A DNA stretch of 64,000 nt from Bacteroidetes bacterium UBA5697 (GCA_002420145.1 DIHL01000023.1:310001-374000); one strand, 5' to 3'. Counted from the first letter of the stretch, positions 25,730 through 35,110 are shown. The notes: a model not told the origin generated them from the letters alone. Translations and numbers: made by a program.

Positions 25730-26596
25730 ATGAGACAGCTAAAAATAACCAAACAAATTACAAATCGCGAAACAGCTTCGCTTGATATGTATTTACAAGA
25801 TATTGGTCGTGTTGAATTAATCACGGCAGATGAGGAAGTGGTATTAGCTCAAAAAATAAAGCAAGGCGACCAAAAAGCATTAGATAAATTGGTAAAAGCC
25901 AATTTACGTTTTGTAGTATCGGTTTCAAAGCAATATCAGAACCAAGGATTAAGCTTACCTGATTTAATCAATGAAGGAAATATGGGTTTAATTAAGGCGG
26001 CTCAACGTTTTGATGAAACTCGTGGTTTTAAATTTATTTCCTATGCCGTTTGGTGGATTCGTCAATCTATCCTTCAGGCATTAGCAGAGCAGTCTCGTAT
26101 TGTGCGTTTACCATTGAATAAAATCGGCGCTATTAATAAAATCAATAAAACCTTTGCTAAGTTAGAGCAAGAATTAGAGCGCGAACCAATTGCTGAAGAA
26201 ATCGCTGAAATTTTAGATATTTTGCCCGAAGACATTCGTGAAACCATGAAAAACCAAGGCAGACATATGAGTATGGATGCTCCTTTAGGTACTTTAGAAG
26301 ATGGTGGCAGCATGTACGAATTAATGGAAAATAAACATGAAGCGTCTCCAGATAATGAATTAATGTTAGAAAGTTTGAGAAATGAAATTTCAAGAGCCTT
26401 AACATCATTAACCGCTAGAGAAGCTGACGTCGTAAAATTATATTACGGATTAAGTGGTGGTCATTCTCATTCTTTAGAAGAAATTGGTGAGAAATTTGAG
26501 TTAACTAGAGAACGAGTACGTCAAATTAAAGAAAAAGCAGTACGCCGATTAAAACATGCTTCAAGAAGCAAAGTTTTAATGGGTTATTTAGGATAG
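25730..26596 (+). CDS. rpoD: Primary RNA polymerase sigma factor (Bacteroidota RpoD/SigA)
   Basis: The 288-residue sigma-70 lacks region 1.1, as is normal for this phylum. Region 1.2 (ASLDMYLQDIGRVELIT), region 2 (LINEGNMGLIKAAQRFDETRGFKFISYAVWWIRQSI) for core binding and -7 recognition, region 3, and region 4 (LTAREADVV...RERVRQIKEKAVRRLKH) are complete. This factor should read the TAnnTTTG promoters noted throughout the window. Its own ATG lies 4 nt after a TTTTTTTG run (25718-25725), a weak match to the same box. A rho-independent terminator follows 24 bp after the stop. Confidence 0.96.
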   Translation: MRQLKITKQITNRETASLDMYLQDIGRVELITADEEVVLAQKIKQGDQKALDKLVKANLRFVVSVSKQYQNQGLSLPDLINEGNMGLIKAAQRFDETRGFKFISYAVWWIRQSILQALAEQSRIVRLPLNKIGAINKINKTFAKLEQELEREPIAEEIAEILDILPEDIRETMKNQGRHMSMDAPLGTLEDGGSMYELMENKHEASPDNELMLESLRNEISRALTSLTAREADVVKLYYGLSGGHSHSLEEIGEKFELTRERVRQIKEKAVRRLKHASRSKVLMGYLG

Positions 26597-26620
26597 TTTA
26601 GTGTGTGTTTAGTGAAATGA

Positions 26621-26650
26621 AGGAGGCTTGTGTTTGGCCTCCTTTTTTTA
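26621..26650 (+). terminator. Rho-independent terminator after rpoD
   Basis: Stem AGGAGGC and GCCTCCT separated by a 9-nt loop, followed by seven T residues. Confidence 0.85.
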
Positions 26651-26702
26651 TTTTTTAACGGTTTGTTAAAAACAAATTCATTCCTTAATCTCTATAATTT
26701 TA

Positions 26703-26710
26703 TACTTTTG
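26703..26710 (+). promoter_or_regulatory. Bacteroidota -7 element for rpe
   Basis: TACTTTTG matches TAnnTTTG exactly and lies 17 nt before the rpe ATG and just after the rpoD terminator. Confidence 0.6.
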
Positions 26711-26727
26711 GGACACAAACCTATAAT

Positions 26728-27378
26728 ATGTCACATTTAGTAGCACCTTCTGTTTTATCAGCCGATTTTGGAAATTTACAACGTGATATCGATTTAATTA
26801 ATAATTCCGATGCCGATTGGTTTCATGTAGATATCATGGATGGTGTTTTTGTTCCTAATATTTCGTTTGGATTTCCGGTATTAAAAGCAATTCAAAAACA
26901 TGCAAAAAAACCTTTGGATGTGCATTTAATGATTGTAGATCCTGACAGATACACACAACACTTTAAAGATGCAGGTGCTGAGGTTTTAACTTTTCATTTA
27001 GAAGCTTGCACGCATTTACATCGCTCTATTCAAAATATTAAAAATTTAGGAATGAAAGCTGGAGTAGCTTTAAATCCACACACATCAATTCATTTATTAG
27101 AAGATATCATTGCTGATATTGATTTAGTGTGTGTGATGAGTGTAAACCCTGGATTTGGAGGACAAAAATTTATTGAGAATACATTTACAAAAGTAGCAGC
27201 TCTTAAAAAATTAATTATCGAAAAAAATTCTAAAGCTTTAATCGAAATTGATGGAGGAGTAGATTTAAATAATTACAAAAAATTAGTTTCGGTTGGAGCT
27301 GATGTTTTAGTAGCAGGTAATACGGTTTTTGGAAGTGCTAATCCAACACAAACAATCACACAATTAAAACAAATATAA
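26728..27378 (+). CDS. rpe: Ribulose-phosphate 3-epimerase
   Basis: Rpe interconverts ribulose-5-phosphate and xylulose-5-phosphate in the pentose phosphate pathway. The 216-residue TIM barrel has the metal ligands His33 and Asp35 (FHVDIMDGVFVPN) and His66 (DVHLMI), and the second catalytic Asp in LIEIDGGVD. MSVNPGFGGQKFIE is the phosphate-gripping loop. It is followed after 39 bp by sod, with a small hairpin repeat between them. Confidence 0.97.
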   Translation: MSHLVAPSVLSADFGNLQRDIDLINNSDADWFHVDIMDGVFVPNISFGFPVLKAIQKHAKKPLDVHLMIVDPDRYTQHFKDAGAEVLTFHLEACTHLHRSIQNIKNLGMKAGVALNPHTSIHLLEDIIADIDLVCVMSVNPGFGGQKFIENTFTKVAALKKLIIEKNSKALIEIDGGVDLNNYKKLVSVGADVLVAGNTVFGSANPTQTITQLKQI

Positions 27379-27383
27379 ACCCC

Positions 27384-27401
27384 GTCTGCCGAAAGGCAGG
27401 C
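27384..27401. repeat. GNRA-capped hairpin repeat between rpe and sod
   Basis: GTCTGCC-GAAA-GGCAGGC forms a 7-bp stem (one G-T pair) closed by a GAAA tetraloop. No T-run follows, so it is not a classical terminator. The G+C content is far above its surroundings. From memory the same hairpin is a recurring intergenic repeat in Bacteroidota genomes; only one copy is in this window. Confidence 0.55.
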
Positions 27402-27417
27402 ATAAAAACAAAATAAT

Positions 27418-28026
27418 ATGTCATTTGAATTACCAAAATTAGATTATGCTTATACAGCATTAGAACCACACATTGATGCCAAAACAATGGAAATTCACCA
27501 TAGCAAGCATCACCAAGCTTATGTTACAAATTTAAATAATGCGATTGCAGGAACAGATGCTGAAAAAATGAGCATTGAAGATATTTGCAAAAACATTTCT
27601 CAATTCCCAATGGCTGTTCGCAACAATGGTGGCGGACATTACAACCACTCTTTATTTTGGCAAATTATGGCACCAAATGCTGGTGGTATGCCAACAGGTG
27701 ATTTAGCAAAAGCTATTGAAACAGATTTAGGTGGATTTGATAAATTTAAAGCTGACTTTACAGCTGCTGGAGCAACTCGTTTTGGTTCAGGCTGGGCTTG
27801 GTTATGTGTTAAAGAAGGAAAATTATGTGTATGCTCTACACCAAATCAAGATAATCCTTTAATGGATATTGCAGATTGTAAAGGAACTCCAATTTTAGGA
27901 ATGGACGTTTGGGAACATGCATATTATTTACATTACCAAAACCGTCGTCCTGATTATATGGCTGCATTTTTTAATGTGATTAATTGGACAAAAGTTAGCG
28001 AGCTTTACGCTGCAGCTAAAAAATAA
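27418..28026 (+). CDS. Superoxide dismutase, Fe/Mn family
   Basis: The 202-residue enzyme converts superoxide to hydrogen peroxide and oxygen. The four metal ligands are visible: His27 (MEIHHSKHHQ), His77 (HYNHSLFW), Asp163 and His167 (DVWEHAYYLHY). GSGWAWL is the usual active-site motif. Whether iron or manganese is used cannot be decided from these residues alone, so no sodA or sodB symbol is given. A strong terminator follows. Confidence 0.96.
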   Translation: MSFELPKLDYAYTALEPHIDAKTMEIHHSKHHQAYVTNLNNAIAGTDAEKMSIEDICKNISQFPMAVRNNGGGHYNHSLFWQIMAPNAGGMPTGDLAKAIETDLGGFDKFKADFTAAGATRFGSGWAWLCVKEGKLCVCSTPNQDNPLMDIADCKGTPILGMDVWEHAYYLHYQNRRPDYMAAFFNVINWTKVSELYAAAKK

Positions 28027-28050
28027 ATTGATTTAATTTATTGAAAACAA

Positions 28051-28077
28051 AAAACCCTCATTAATGAGGGTTTTTTG
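28051..28077 (+). terminator. Rho-independent terminator after sod
   Basis: AAAACCCTCATTAATGAGGG followed by TTTTTTG is a near-perfect hairpin; the A-run before it also lets it serve the convergent minus-strand metalloprotease gene. Confidence 0.85.
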
Positions 28078-28094
28078 TTTTAGTGAAGATTAGT

Positions 28095-31000
28095 TTATTC
28101 TTTAATTAAACGAATGGTTGTATATGAACCATTATCTTTTAATCTCACATTGTAAATACCTTTTGCTAATTGTTCTAAAGATATAGTCGTGTGGTTGTTT
28201 GAAGTTGTTTGAGTTAATACTAATTTACCAATAGCATCGTATACTTCAATTTCAATAACGCTATTTATTGATTTATTAAAATCAATAGTAAAGATACCTG
28301 TTGTTGGATTTGGATATGCTACAAATGTATTATTGTTTAATTCAGTAATACCTGTACATAAATCTACAGTCATTACTTTTGAATCTGAATTAGAACAAGC
28401 ATTAGCATCAGAATAACTGTATGTAATAGTATGAGTACCAGCTCCAGCGGTAGCAGGATCAAATACGTTTCCAGTTACTCCATTTCCAGCAAAAGTTCCT
28501 CCGCTAGGTGTTCCACTTAAAGAAACTGTCGCGTCATTAATACATACTAAAGTAGTCGTTAATGCGAAAGAAACAGTAGGTAAAGGATTTACAGTAACGT
28601 TAGTTGTTTTAGAGTTAGTACAACCATTTGTTGTTCCTGTTACTGTATAAGTAGCATTTGAACTCGGACTAACAGAAACGCTAGAAGTAGTAGCTCCTGA
28701 ACTCCAGCTGTATGTAGTAGCACCACTTGCTGTTAAAATAGCAGAATTACCTGCGCAAATTGTTTGACTAGTTACAGCTACTGTAGGCGTAGCTTTTACT
28801 GTAACAGATACTGTTTTGTTTGCAGTACATCCATTTGTTGTTCCAGAAACTGTATAAGTTGTATTTGCTGTTGGCGAAACTGAAATACTAGAAGTAGTTG
28901 CGCCAGAATTCCAACTATAAGTTGTTGCACCACTTGCATTTAATGTAGTTGAATTTCCTGAGCAAATAGTTGCATTACTTACAGCTACAGTTGGAGTAGC
29001 TTTTACAGTTACTGTTGCAACTTTTGCATTTGTGCAACCATTAGCTGTTCCTGTTACTGTATATGAAGTAGTTGTAGTTGGGGAAACAGAAATGCTAGAT
29101 GTAGTTGCTGAATTACTCCAGTTATAAGTTGTAGCACCACTTGCTGATAATGAAGCAGAACTTCCAGAACAAATTGTTGAACTTGTAACTGCAACAGTTG
29201 GAGTTGTATTAACTGTTACTGTTTGGCTTGATGTGTTTTGCCCTGTTGTATTTTTTGCAATTAATGAAATGGTGTATGTTCCTGCATTTGCAAAAGTTAC
29301 TGTTGGGTTTTGCGCATTAACATTTGAGAATGTAACACCTGTTCCAGATGTTGCACTCCAAGTCCATGTAGTAGGAGCATTTAATGATTGATCATTTAAC
29401 TGAATCGTTGAACCAGTGCAAAGATTAGAAGATGCTACGCTAAAATTAGATACTGGTGCAGCAGCTGCTCCAGCAACAATTGTTAATGCAGCATTATTTA
29501 AGTCATAAAAAATGTTTCCAGCGCCACGCACCATAATACGTCCTGTTGTAGTAGTAACAGATGGAACTACAATCGTTGCAGATCCATTATTTGGAACGCC
29601 AGTAGCAAGCGTTATTGGATATAAGTAACCTCCATTTGTAGATAAGAAAATATTTACGCTAGGTGTATTTACCGCACCTGTATTTGTATTTGCTACATTC
29701 CAAGTAATTGTTTGTGTAGTACCAGCTGTCCATGTTGTTGCTGTATTTTGTGATGTTACAGAGAAAGGACCAGCTGCAGAACTTACAGTTACCTTCATTA
29801 AATCTGAAGCTGTTTGACCACCACCAACGTGATTATCTCTAACAATAAAAGAGAAATTCATAGTTCTTGCCACTGAAGGTGTTTTTTCCCAAGTTGAATT
29901 TAAAGTGTTAGATAATACGGTTGCTAATGCAGGCATATATCTATTTGGTGAAGTTGATGGAGAAAAAGATCTGTATAAAGGACCCACACTATATGTAGAT
30001 AAAGGTGCTGCATTTCCTGGAGACTGAGTGGGGTCGTTTTGGCTCCAGTTATATGTTAATGAAGTTGTACCATCTACATCACTTGCTGTTCCTTCTAATA
30101 TATAAGCCGTTGAAATAGGAACCGTATAATCTAAACCAGCACTTGCTGTTGGAGGAGTATTGGTTAAAGTTGTAATAGCAGCACAAGAACTACTGTTACC
30201 TGTTTTAATATTATTACTAATATCTCTAACATTCACATAATTAAAATCATCGTGACTATTACTTTGTACGTTTGATGAGCAAATTCCTGCATAACCCATA
30301 ATAGAACTTCCACTTGCTGGTTCAACCTCTGTTGTTCCATTTCCACTTCTACTGCATGTATTCATGACATGGTAGCCACCAAATTGATGTCCCATTTCAT
30401 GAGCAACGTAATCAATATCAAAAGCATCACCAGTTGGGTTTGAGCGCCCAGTATAACCTCTTCCTTTATGAGTACCCGATTGAGAAGAACTTAAACAAAC
30501 GCATGATAAACAGCCCGCATTACCACCGCCAGTTGTATTAAAGTTATGTCCAATATCATAATTAGCAACACCAATAGCAGCATCAATAGTTTGTGCTGTT
30601 TTTGTGTTCCATTCATTACTCCAAGGATCAGCAGTTGTACTACCAAGATAAATAACTAAATCGTTGTTAGAAACAAAAACCATCTTAATAGCTAAATCTC
30701 TTTCGTAAACACCATTTACGCGATTCATCGTAATTGCCATTTGAGCTTGAATATTTGCTTTTTGCTGAGCTACGGTCCCAGTGCCTGCAAAAATATTTCC
30801 ATACTCTGCTGTACAAGATTGTGCTAAACGATACGTTCTTAATTTTTGATCATTTATGTTTTGAACTGATAAATTTCCATCACCAGAGCTTCGTAACGAT
30901 TGTAAATTAACACCATCATCAGTTAAACATTCAAAGCTTTGAGGATCTGAACCTAAACTATTTTTATCATATACTATATATGTAACTAAATCAGTTGTAT

Positions 31001-31466
31001 ATGGGTCAATAAAAACTGTACTTTTAATTCCAGATAAAGACATCGTATGTAATCCAAACTGAGTAACGCTAAAACGCATAGTAGCCGTTGGATCATCAAT
31101 ACCTTGAGCGGCATAGGTTTTAATCATTGGGAATTTTGCTTCCAAAATAGGATCCATAATAGAAGATTCATATACTTTGAATTTTTCTAAATTTCCAGTA
31201 GAATTTGGAAACTCTATTATTAAATCAGACTGATTTGTATTAGCAAATAAAACAGGAGCGTTTGCTAAGATTGATTTTAACTGATTTAGATTTAGTTGAA
31301 ATAAATGATAAGTAGAAGGAAATGAACTTCTTCTTACTTTTTCACCCGAAACTTCGGTAACTGTAAGTTTACTCCATAATCCATGATTGGAATTTTGAGC
31401 AAAAACATTTGAAATAGTTACTACTAATACAAATGTAATAATTGATTTTAGGTAATTTTTATTCAT
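28095..31466 (-). CDS. T9SS-secreted reprolysin-like zinc metalloprotease with Ig/PKD repeats
   Basis: A signal peptide (residues 1-23) and a propeptide-like region precede a metzincin domain. Its zinc motif HEMGHQFGGYH has His356, Glu357, His360 and His366, with the Met-turn SIMG at 388-391. Beta-sandwich domains follow: a PKD-like domain at about 673-753, then three near-identical 69-residue Ig-like repeats starting at 756, 825 and 894 (each begins PTVAV and contains TIC[SA]G and SGATTY). The C-terminus (about 1050-1123) is a type A T9SS sorting domain (VAYPNPTTGIFTIDF, GKLVLTQ, KGIYNVRL). It should be exported and probably surface-attached; the protein substrate is unknown. The 288 bp upstream hold no clear consensus promoter. 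Confidence 0.9.
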   Translation of the reverse strand: MNKNYLKSIITFVLVVTISNVFAQNSNHGLWSKLTVTEVSGEKVRRSSFPSTYHLFQLNLNQLKSILANAPVLFANTNQSDLIIEFPNSTGNLEKFKVYESSIMDPILEAKFPMIKTYAAQGIDDPTATMRFSVTQFGLHTMSLSGIKSTVFIDPYTTDLVTYIVYDKNSLGSDPQSFECLTDDGVNLQSLRSSGDGNLSVQNINDQKLRTYRLAQSCTAEYGNIFAGTGTVAQQKANIQAQMAITMNRVNGVYERDLAIKMVFVSNNDLVIYLGSTTADPWSNEWNTKTAQTIDAAIGVANYDIGHNFNTTGGGNAGCLSCVCLSSSQSGTHKGRGYTGRSNPTGDAFDIDYVAHEMGHQFGGYHVMNTCSRSGNGTTEVEPASGSSIMGYAGICSSNVQSNSHDDFNYVNVRDISNNIKTGNSSSCAAITTLTNTPPTASAGLDYTVPISTAYILEGTASDVDGTTSLTYNWSQNDPTQSPGNAAPLSTYSVGPLYRSFSPSTSPNRYMPALATVLSNTLNSTWEKTPSVARTMNFSFIVRDNHVGGGQTASDLMKVTVSSAAGPFSVTSQNTATTWTAGTTQTITWNVANTNTGAVNTPSVNIFLSTNGGYLYPITLATGVPNNGSATIVVPSVTTTTGRIMVRGAGNIFYDLNNAALTIVAGAAAAPVSNFSVASSNLCTGSTIQLNDQSLNAPTTWTWSATSGTGVTFSNVNAQNPTVTFANAGTYTISLIAKNTTGQNTSSQTVTVNTTPTVAVTSSTICSGSSASLSASGATTYNWSNSATTSSISVSPTTTTSYTVTGTANGCTNAKVATVTVKATPTVAVSNATICSGNSTTLNASGATTYSWNSGATTSSISVSPTANTTYTVSGTTNGCTANKTVSVTVKATPTVAVTSQTICAGNSAILTASGATTYSWSSGATTSSVSVSPSSNATYTVTGTTNGCTNSKTTNVTVNPLPTVSFALTTTLVCINDATVSLSGTPSGGTFAGNGVTGNVFDPATAGAGTHTITYSYSDANACSNSDSKVMTVDLCTGITELNNNTFVAYPNPTTGIFTIDFNKSINSVIEIEVYDAIGKLVLTQTTSNNHTTISLEQLAKGIYNVRLKDNGSYTTIRLIKE

Positions 31467-31741
31467 GGTGTTTGTGTTTAGTTATATCTAAGCTAGTGAA
31501 AATGTTATTCGAAGTCAATTTATTCGTCTAAATTGAGGATTAAAAAAATCTCAATAATCACATTCCTATAGCCTTATTTTACAACAAATTACAATCAGAT
31601 TCTGTAGTTTTTATGGAATTGAATTTTTTTTTGTCTAAGTCCGCTAGATTTTAACAAATGAGAAAGATGTTTTTTAGGAATGTACTCATATGATATATGT
31701 TTCCTCTATTGTTTTTTATGAAATTAGACAAAAAAATAACG

Positions 31742-31749
31742 TAATTTTG
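31742..31749 (+). promoter_or_regulatory. Bacteroidota -7 element, leaderless start
   Basis: TAATTTTG matches TAnnTTTG and ends 5 nt before the ATG at 31755. Confidence 0.55.
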
Positions 31750-31754
31750 TTTTG

Positions 31755-32015
31755 ATGAAAAAACACTATTTCATATTATGTATACTATTTGCTTTTTTTT
31801 TGATGCCAAATGATATCGAAGCACAATGTGCCATGTGTAAGGCATCGGTTGAAAGTAGCCAGGGACAAAAAAATTCTGTAGCTGGAGGAATTAATCAAGG
31901 CATTATATATTTGATGTTAGTGCCATATGCATTAATAGCTTTCATTTTTAGAAAGCAAATTGTGACGGTTTGGAAATTAATTAGAGGCAAACGTGTCGCC
32001 GACGAAGATTTGTAG
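31755..32015 (+). CDS. Small exported/membrane protein with CxMC motif
   Basis: The 87-residue protein has an N-terminal signal sequence (YFILCILFAFFLMPNDIEA), a mature start QCAMCKASVESSQGQ with two cysteines two residues apart, and one transmembrane helix (IIYLMLVPYALIAFIF) with a basic C-terminal tail. Homologues occur in Bacteroidota without a known role; the CxxC could be redox-active or bind metal or heme. The start at ATG 31755 is set by the promoter 5 nt upstream rather than the in-frame TTG at 31752. It converges with bshC, 7 bp apart. Confidence 0.75.
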   Translation: MKKHYFILCILFAFFLMPNDIEAQCAMCKASVESSQGQKNSVAGGINQGIIYLMLVPYALIAFIFRKQIVTVWKLIRGKRVADEDL

Positions 32016-32022
32016 GCTATTA

Positions 32023-33624
32023 TTAGTTCTCTTTTAAAATCGTGTATTCAAAATTCTCTAAATCGTAAGTAAGGTTTTGCATGATGTTAGAGATAAATTC
32101 TTTACCATACTTGGTGTAATACATACTAAAATTATCATAACGCTCTTGAGGAGTGCCTTTGGGAAATAACTTTTCTTTAATGCTCCAAATTTGATTTACA
32201 TCTGTTTCTGATTTTTGCTTTAAAGCCCTGTTAATTTTTTGTTCAATAGTAGTAACACCGTTAATTGCTTTTTGCTTTTCAGCTTCCGTTGTGCCTACTA
32301 ATGATTTGTCAATGCTATTAACGGTTTCAGTAATTGAAGCGTAGATTTCTGCTAGTTGTTTTTTAGCTTCTTCTAAATTAATATCGTTGTGTTGAGTTTT
32401 GATAAATTGTTTTACTAATTCTTCACCATCTTTAAACGTATCATTAATTGTTAAGTTTAATTTTTGCAATTTATTTTGTGTGCCTTTATCCAATAACATC
32501 ACAAAATTACGAGGCATTAAAATAGGCAAATGGATTACGAAAGCATCAAACATTGTCTTGTATTCAAGCCAATATGCTAATTCACCAGGTCCGCCAACAT
32601 AAGCAATATTTGGTAATATTTTTTGTTGATAAAGCGGACGTAACACCACATTTGGACTTAATTTTTCGGGAGTAGTTTGAATGATACTTTCAATTTCTTC
32701 CTTAGAAAAACTGAGTTCAGTATTTAAAATCACAAAACGCTCACCTTGTTTTTCGATACGCTCTCTTAAACCTTTTTCTTTATAAAAAATATTAATTTCA
32801 CGCGGAGTAACTTGAGCAGAATACTTTTTTTGCAGTTCGGTAATGGTTTCCGACACTAATTTGTAAGAAGTATTTTCGAAAATATCTTTTTTAAATTCTT
32901 CTTTAAATAAGTGTTTTAGTTCCGAATCGTTTCCATCTAAAATGATAATACCGTATTCTCCAAAAAGCTCATTTATCAGGTAACGCGTAGCATCTGCTAA
33001 ATTTGTATGGTTAATGTATGCTTTTTCAAACACAGATAGTATTTCATTAGCTTTTTCATTGTCACCTAAAATAGTTTTTAATTCAGTGATCAATTCTTGC
33101 AATCCTACTGTACTAAACTCCCCAACACTTCCTTTTTGAGCGCTATTCCAAACTACTTTTTTGCCAAATACATTAGCATGATTTATTTCTTCAAAATCAT
33201 GATCTTCGCTAGCCATCCAATAAACAGGCACAAAGTTTTTATCTGTAAAGTTTTCTTTTAATGATTTACATAAATTAATAGTGCTCGCAATTTTATAAAT
33301 AAAGTATAGTGGACCTGTAAATAAGCACAATTGATGTCCAGTTGTAATAGTGAAGGCGTTATTATTTTCTAATAATTGGATATTAGCCAAAGAAGCTGAT
33401 GAAGTATTTGATACTAATTTTGCTTGTGATTGAAGTGCTTTTACTAAAACAGATCTATTTAAATAATCAAATTTGTTTTTTTCTAAATAAGCAGAAAAAT
33501 CTTTTTTATTTATATGATGATTGTAGAATGGTTTTACTTGAGAGGATTGATTAATATAATCTTCAAATAGCGTAGAGAAAAGTCCAGTTGATTTTAAACT
33601 TGTGTTTTGTTTGGAAAAAAGCAT
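32023..33624 (-). CDS. bshC: Bacillithiol biosynthesis cysteine-adding enzyme BshC
   Basis: BshC adds cysteine to glucosaminyl-malate, the last step of bacillithiol synthesis. TTGHQLCLFTGPLYFIYKI and FVPVYWMASEDHDFEEI are the characteristic N-terminal motifs of the family, and the later Rossmann-like and coiled-coil segments fit. The length is 533 residues. I chose ATG 33624 over the in-frame TTG 33630 because that TTG is part of a TACATTTG promoter box (33628-33635). Together with ytxJ it indicates that this organism makes and uses bacillithiol; bshA and bshB must lie elsewhere. Confidence 0.93.
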   Translation of the reverse strand: MLFSKQNTSLKSTGLFSTLFEDYINQSSQVKPFYNHHINKKDFSAYLEKNKFDYLNRSVLVKALQSQAKLVSNTSSASLANIQLLENNNAFTITTGHQLCLFTGPLYFIYKIASTINLCKSLKENFTDKNFVPVYWMASEDHDFEEINHANVFGKKVVWNSAQKGSVGEFSTVGLQELITELKTILGDNEKANEILSVFEKAYINHTNLADATRYLINELFGEYGIIILDGNDSELKHLFKEEFKKDIFENTSYKLVSETITELQKKYSAQVTPREINIFYKEKGLRERIEKQGERFVILNTELSFSKEEIESIIQTTPEKLSPNVVLRPLYQQKILPNIAYVGGPGELAYWLEYKTMFDAFVIHLPILMPRNFVMLLDKGTQNKLQKLNLTINDTFKDGEELVKQFIKTQHNDINLEEAKKQLAEIYASITETVNSIDKSLVGTTEAEKQKAINGVTTIEQKINRALKQKSETDVNQIWSIKEKLFPKGTPQERYDNFSMYYTKYGKEFISNIMQNLTYDLENFEYTILKEN

Positions 33625-33627
33625 ATG

Positions 33628-33635
33628 CAAATGTA
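33628..33635 (-). promoter_or_regulatory. Bacteroidota -7 element, leaderless start for bshC
   Basis: On the minus strand the site reads TACATTTG, then CAT, then the ATG of bshC: only 3 nt between the box and the start codon. The 218 bp to the next gene (33636-33853) show no other clear signal. Confidence 0.5.
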
Positions 33636-33853
33636 TTACTTATAAAATTGAATGGAAATAATTTTAAAAAGAGACTTTTTAGGCTAGTATTTCTCTCATT
33701 ATCAACGTCTAATTAACACCAAAAAAGCTATTTATCAAGTAGTTACGAATTCATAACCTCGAGTTTCGTTAATTACCTTGTTTTTTGTTAATAATCCAAA
33801 TTCATTGGGCTGCAAAGCCTTCGTATTTTTAAGAGTTAAACAGAACTATTTTA

Positions 33854-35098
33854 ATGAGTTTACAAGTTAATGTTAAAGATTTGCTATCAAATCTATACTA
33901 CAATCGTGGTGTAGTGGAATTGCTATTTGGTCAGCGCGACCATGTGACAGTAAACGAATTATTGAGCAGAGATGATATTACGGAAGAACAGTACCGTAAA
34001 TTGGTGTCTTTAGATATTCTTTACGAATACGAAAATGTGGTAAGCTTAAACGATGCCGTTGTTGCCATGTTTGAAGATTTTATGGAGATTGGAGAAGTTA
34101 CTCCTGGCTTCATTAATGATTATATCAATGAATTAAAGCGCCATATTAAATTCTATCAAGAAGCACGCGAAATGCGTTTCTTGCGTAGTATTAAAAAATA
34201 TTTAAAGCGTATTAATTCTACCTTAACTCGCGAAATTATTAAGCTTCAAAAAAATGTAGATGATACTTACAAAAACGAAAGTAACTATCGCATTAAATTA
34301 CAAAAGCTAGAAGATTACCGTGAGAAGCGAGATACCATCATTGAGTTTATTAAACAAACCAATACTATTGTTGATGAAACTAGAGTATTGTTCAATATCA
34401 CTAATGATACTGAGCTATTTGGTATTGTATCTTCATTAAAAGCAAGTTTGATTGAGAATCTGGATTTCTTAATCGAGATTCAAACAGATATTACGGATTT
34501 CATAAATAAAATTCAATATCAATTAGACGTTTACAAAAAAGCACAACGTTTAAAAGAAGTTAAAGATCATGGAACGCTACACTTTAAAACAAATTTTCGA
34601 GAGATAGTTTCAAACATTAATACCCTTAAACACAACGGACATAAAACGCCAAAAACAAAAATCCCTATCGACTTTTTATACAGCGATGATGGACATGTGT
34701 TATGTAAACGTATTGCAGAAAAGTATAAAATTACTCGTTTAATGGTTCGTGGACTTGCCGATAAAATGGCAGGTAACTTTAAAGACAAAGGACTTGAGCA
34801 ACAAATAAAATTAGATACAGAAAAATTAGTTGAACGTTTTTTAACTCAAACAAAATTAAACTTGTTTGAATATTTAATGGAATACAAATTCCCAAAAGCA
34901 ATTGGAACGGTATCATTTGAAGAGCGTTTATCGTTGTTTGTAGAAATTGCGATGGAGTATCAAAATCAATTAGATTTTAAATACAGATTACAATACCACG
35001 ATTATGTAGAGGCAGTAACTGAAATTAAAAAGCGATTGGGTTATACATTGATATTGCCATTGAAAGACAAACCAAAAAAAGAAAAAGCAACTAAGTAG
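33854..35098 (+). CDS. MukF/MksF-like kleisin-type subunit of an SMC complex (putative)
   Basis: The 414-residue, largely helical protein begins a four-gene plus-strand operon. The N-terminus (about 1-95) looks like a winged helix (VELLFGQRDHVTVNELLSRDDITEEQYRKL). A long helical and coiled-coil middle follows (about 100-270) and a second winged-helix-like C-terminus (DFLYSDDGHVLCKRIAEKY onward). That layout, the gene order F-E-B and the SMC gene downstream fit a MukF/MksF (JetA-like) kleisin. There is no strong sequence motif, so the call depends on context. Arg codons are mainly CGT, as in its SMC partners. No exact promoter box was found in the 223 bp upstream. Confidence 0.65.
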   Translation: MSLQVNVKDLLSNLYYNRGVVELLFGQRDHVTVNELLSRDDITEEQYRKLVSLDILYEYENVVSLNDAVVAMFEDFMEIGEVTPGFINDYINELKRHIKFYQEAREMRFLRSIKKYLKRINSTLTREIIKLQKNVDDTYKNESNYRIKLQKLEDYREKRDTIIEFIKQTNTIVDETRVLFNITNDTELFGIVSSLKASLIENLDFLIEIQTDITDFINKIQYQLDVYKKAQRLKEVKDHGTLHFKTNFREIVSNINTLKHNGHKTPKTKIPIDFLYSDDGHVLCKRIAEKYKITRLMVRGLADKMAGNFKDKGLEQQIKLDTEKLVERFLTQTKLNLFEYLMEYKFPKAIGTVSFEERLSLFVEIAMEYQNQLDFKYRLQYHDYVEAVTEIKKRLGYTLILPLKDKPKKEKATK

Positions 35099-35110
35099 AA
35101 ATTATATACC

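Noticed and set aside
25551..25733. 60-residue open frame between recN and rpoD
   Set aside because: It overlaps the rpoD start, has no recognisable domain or promoter and reads like translated A+T-rich spacer.
28500..29350. CRISPR-like regular repeats
   Set aside because: The repetition is of about 207-bp in-frame protein repeats (Ig-like domains of the metalloprotease), not short direct repeats with unique spacers. No CRISPR array or cas gene was seen in the window.
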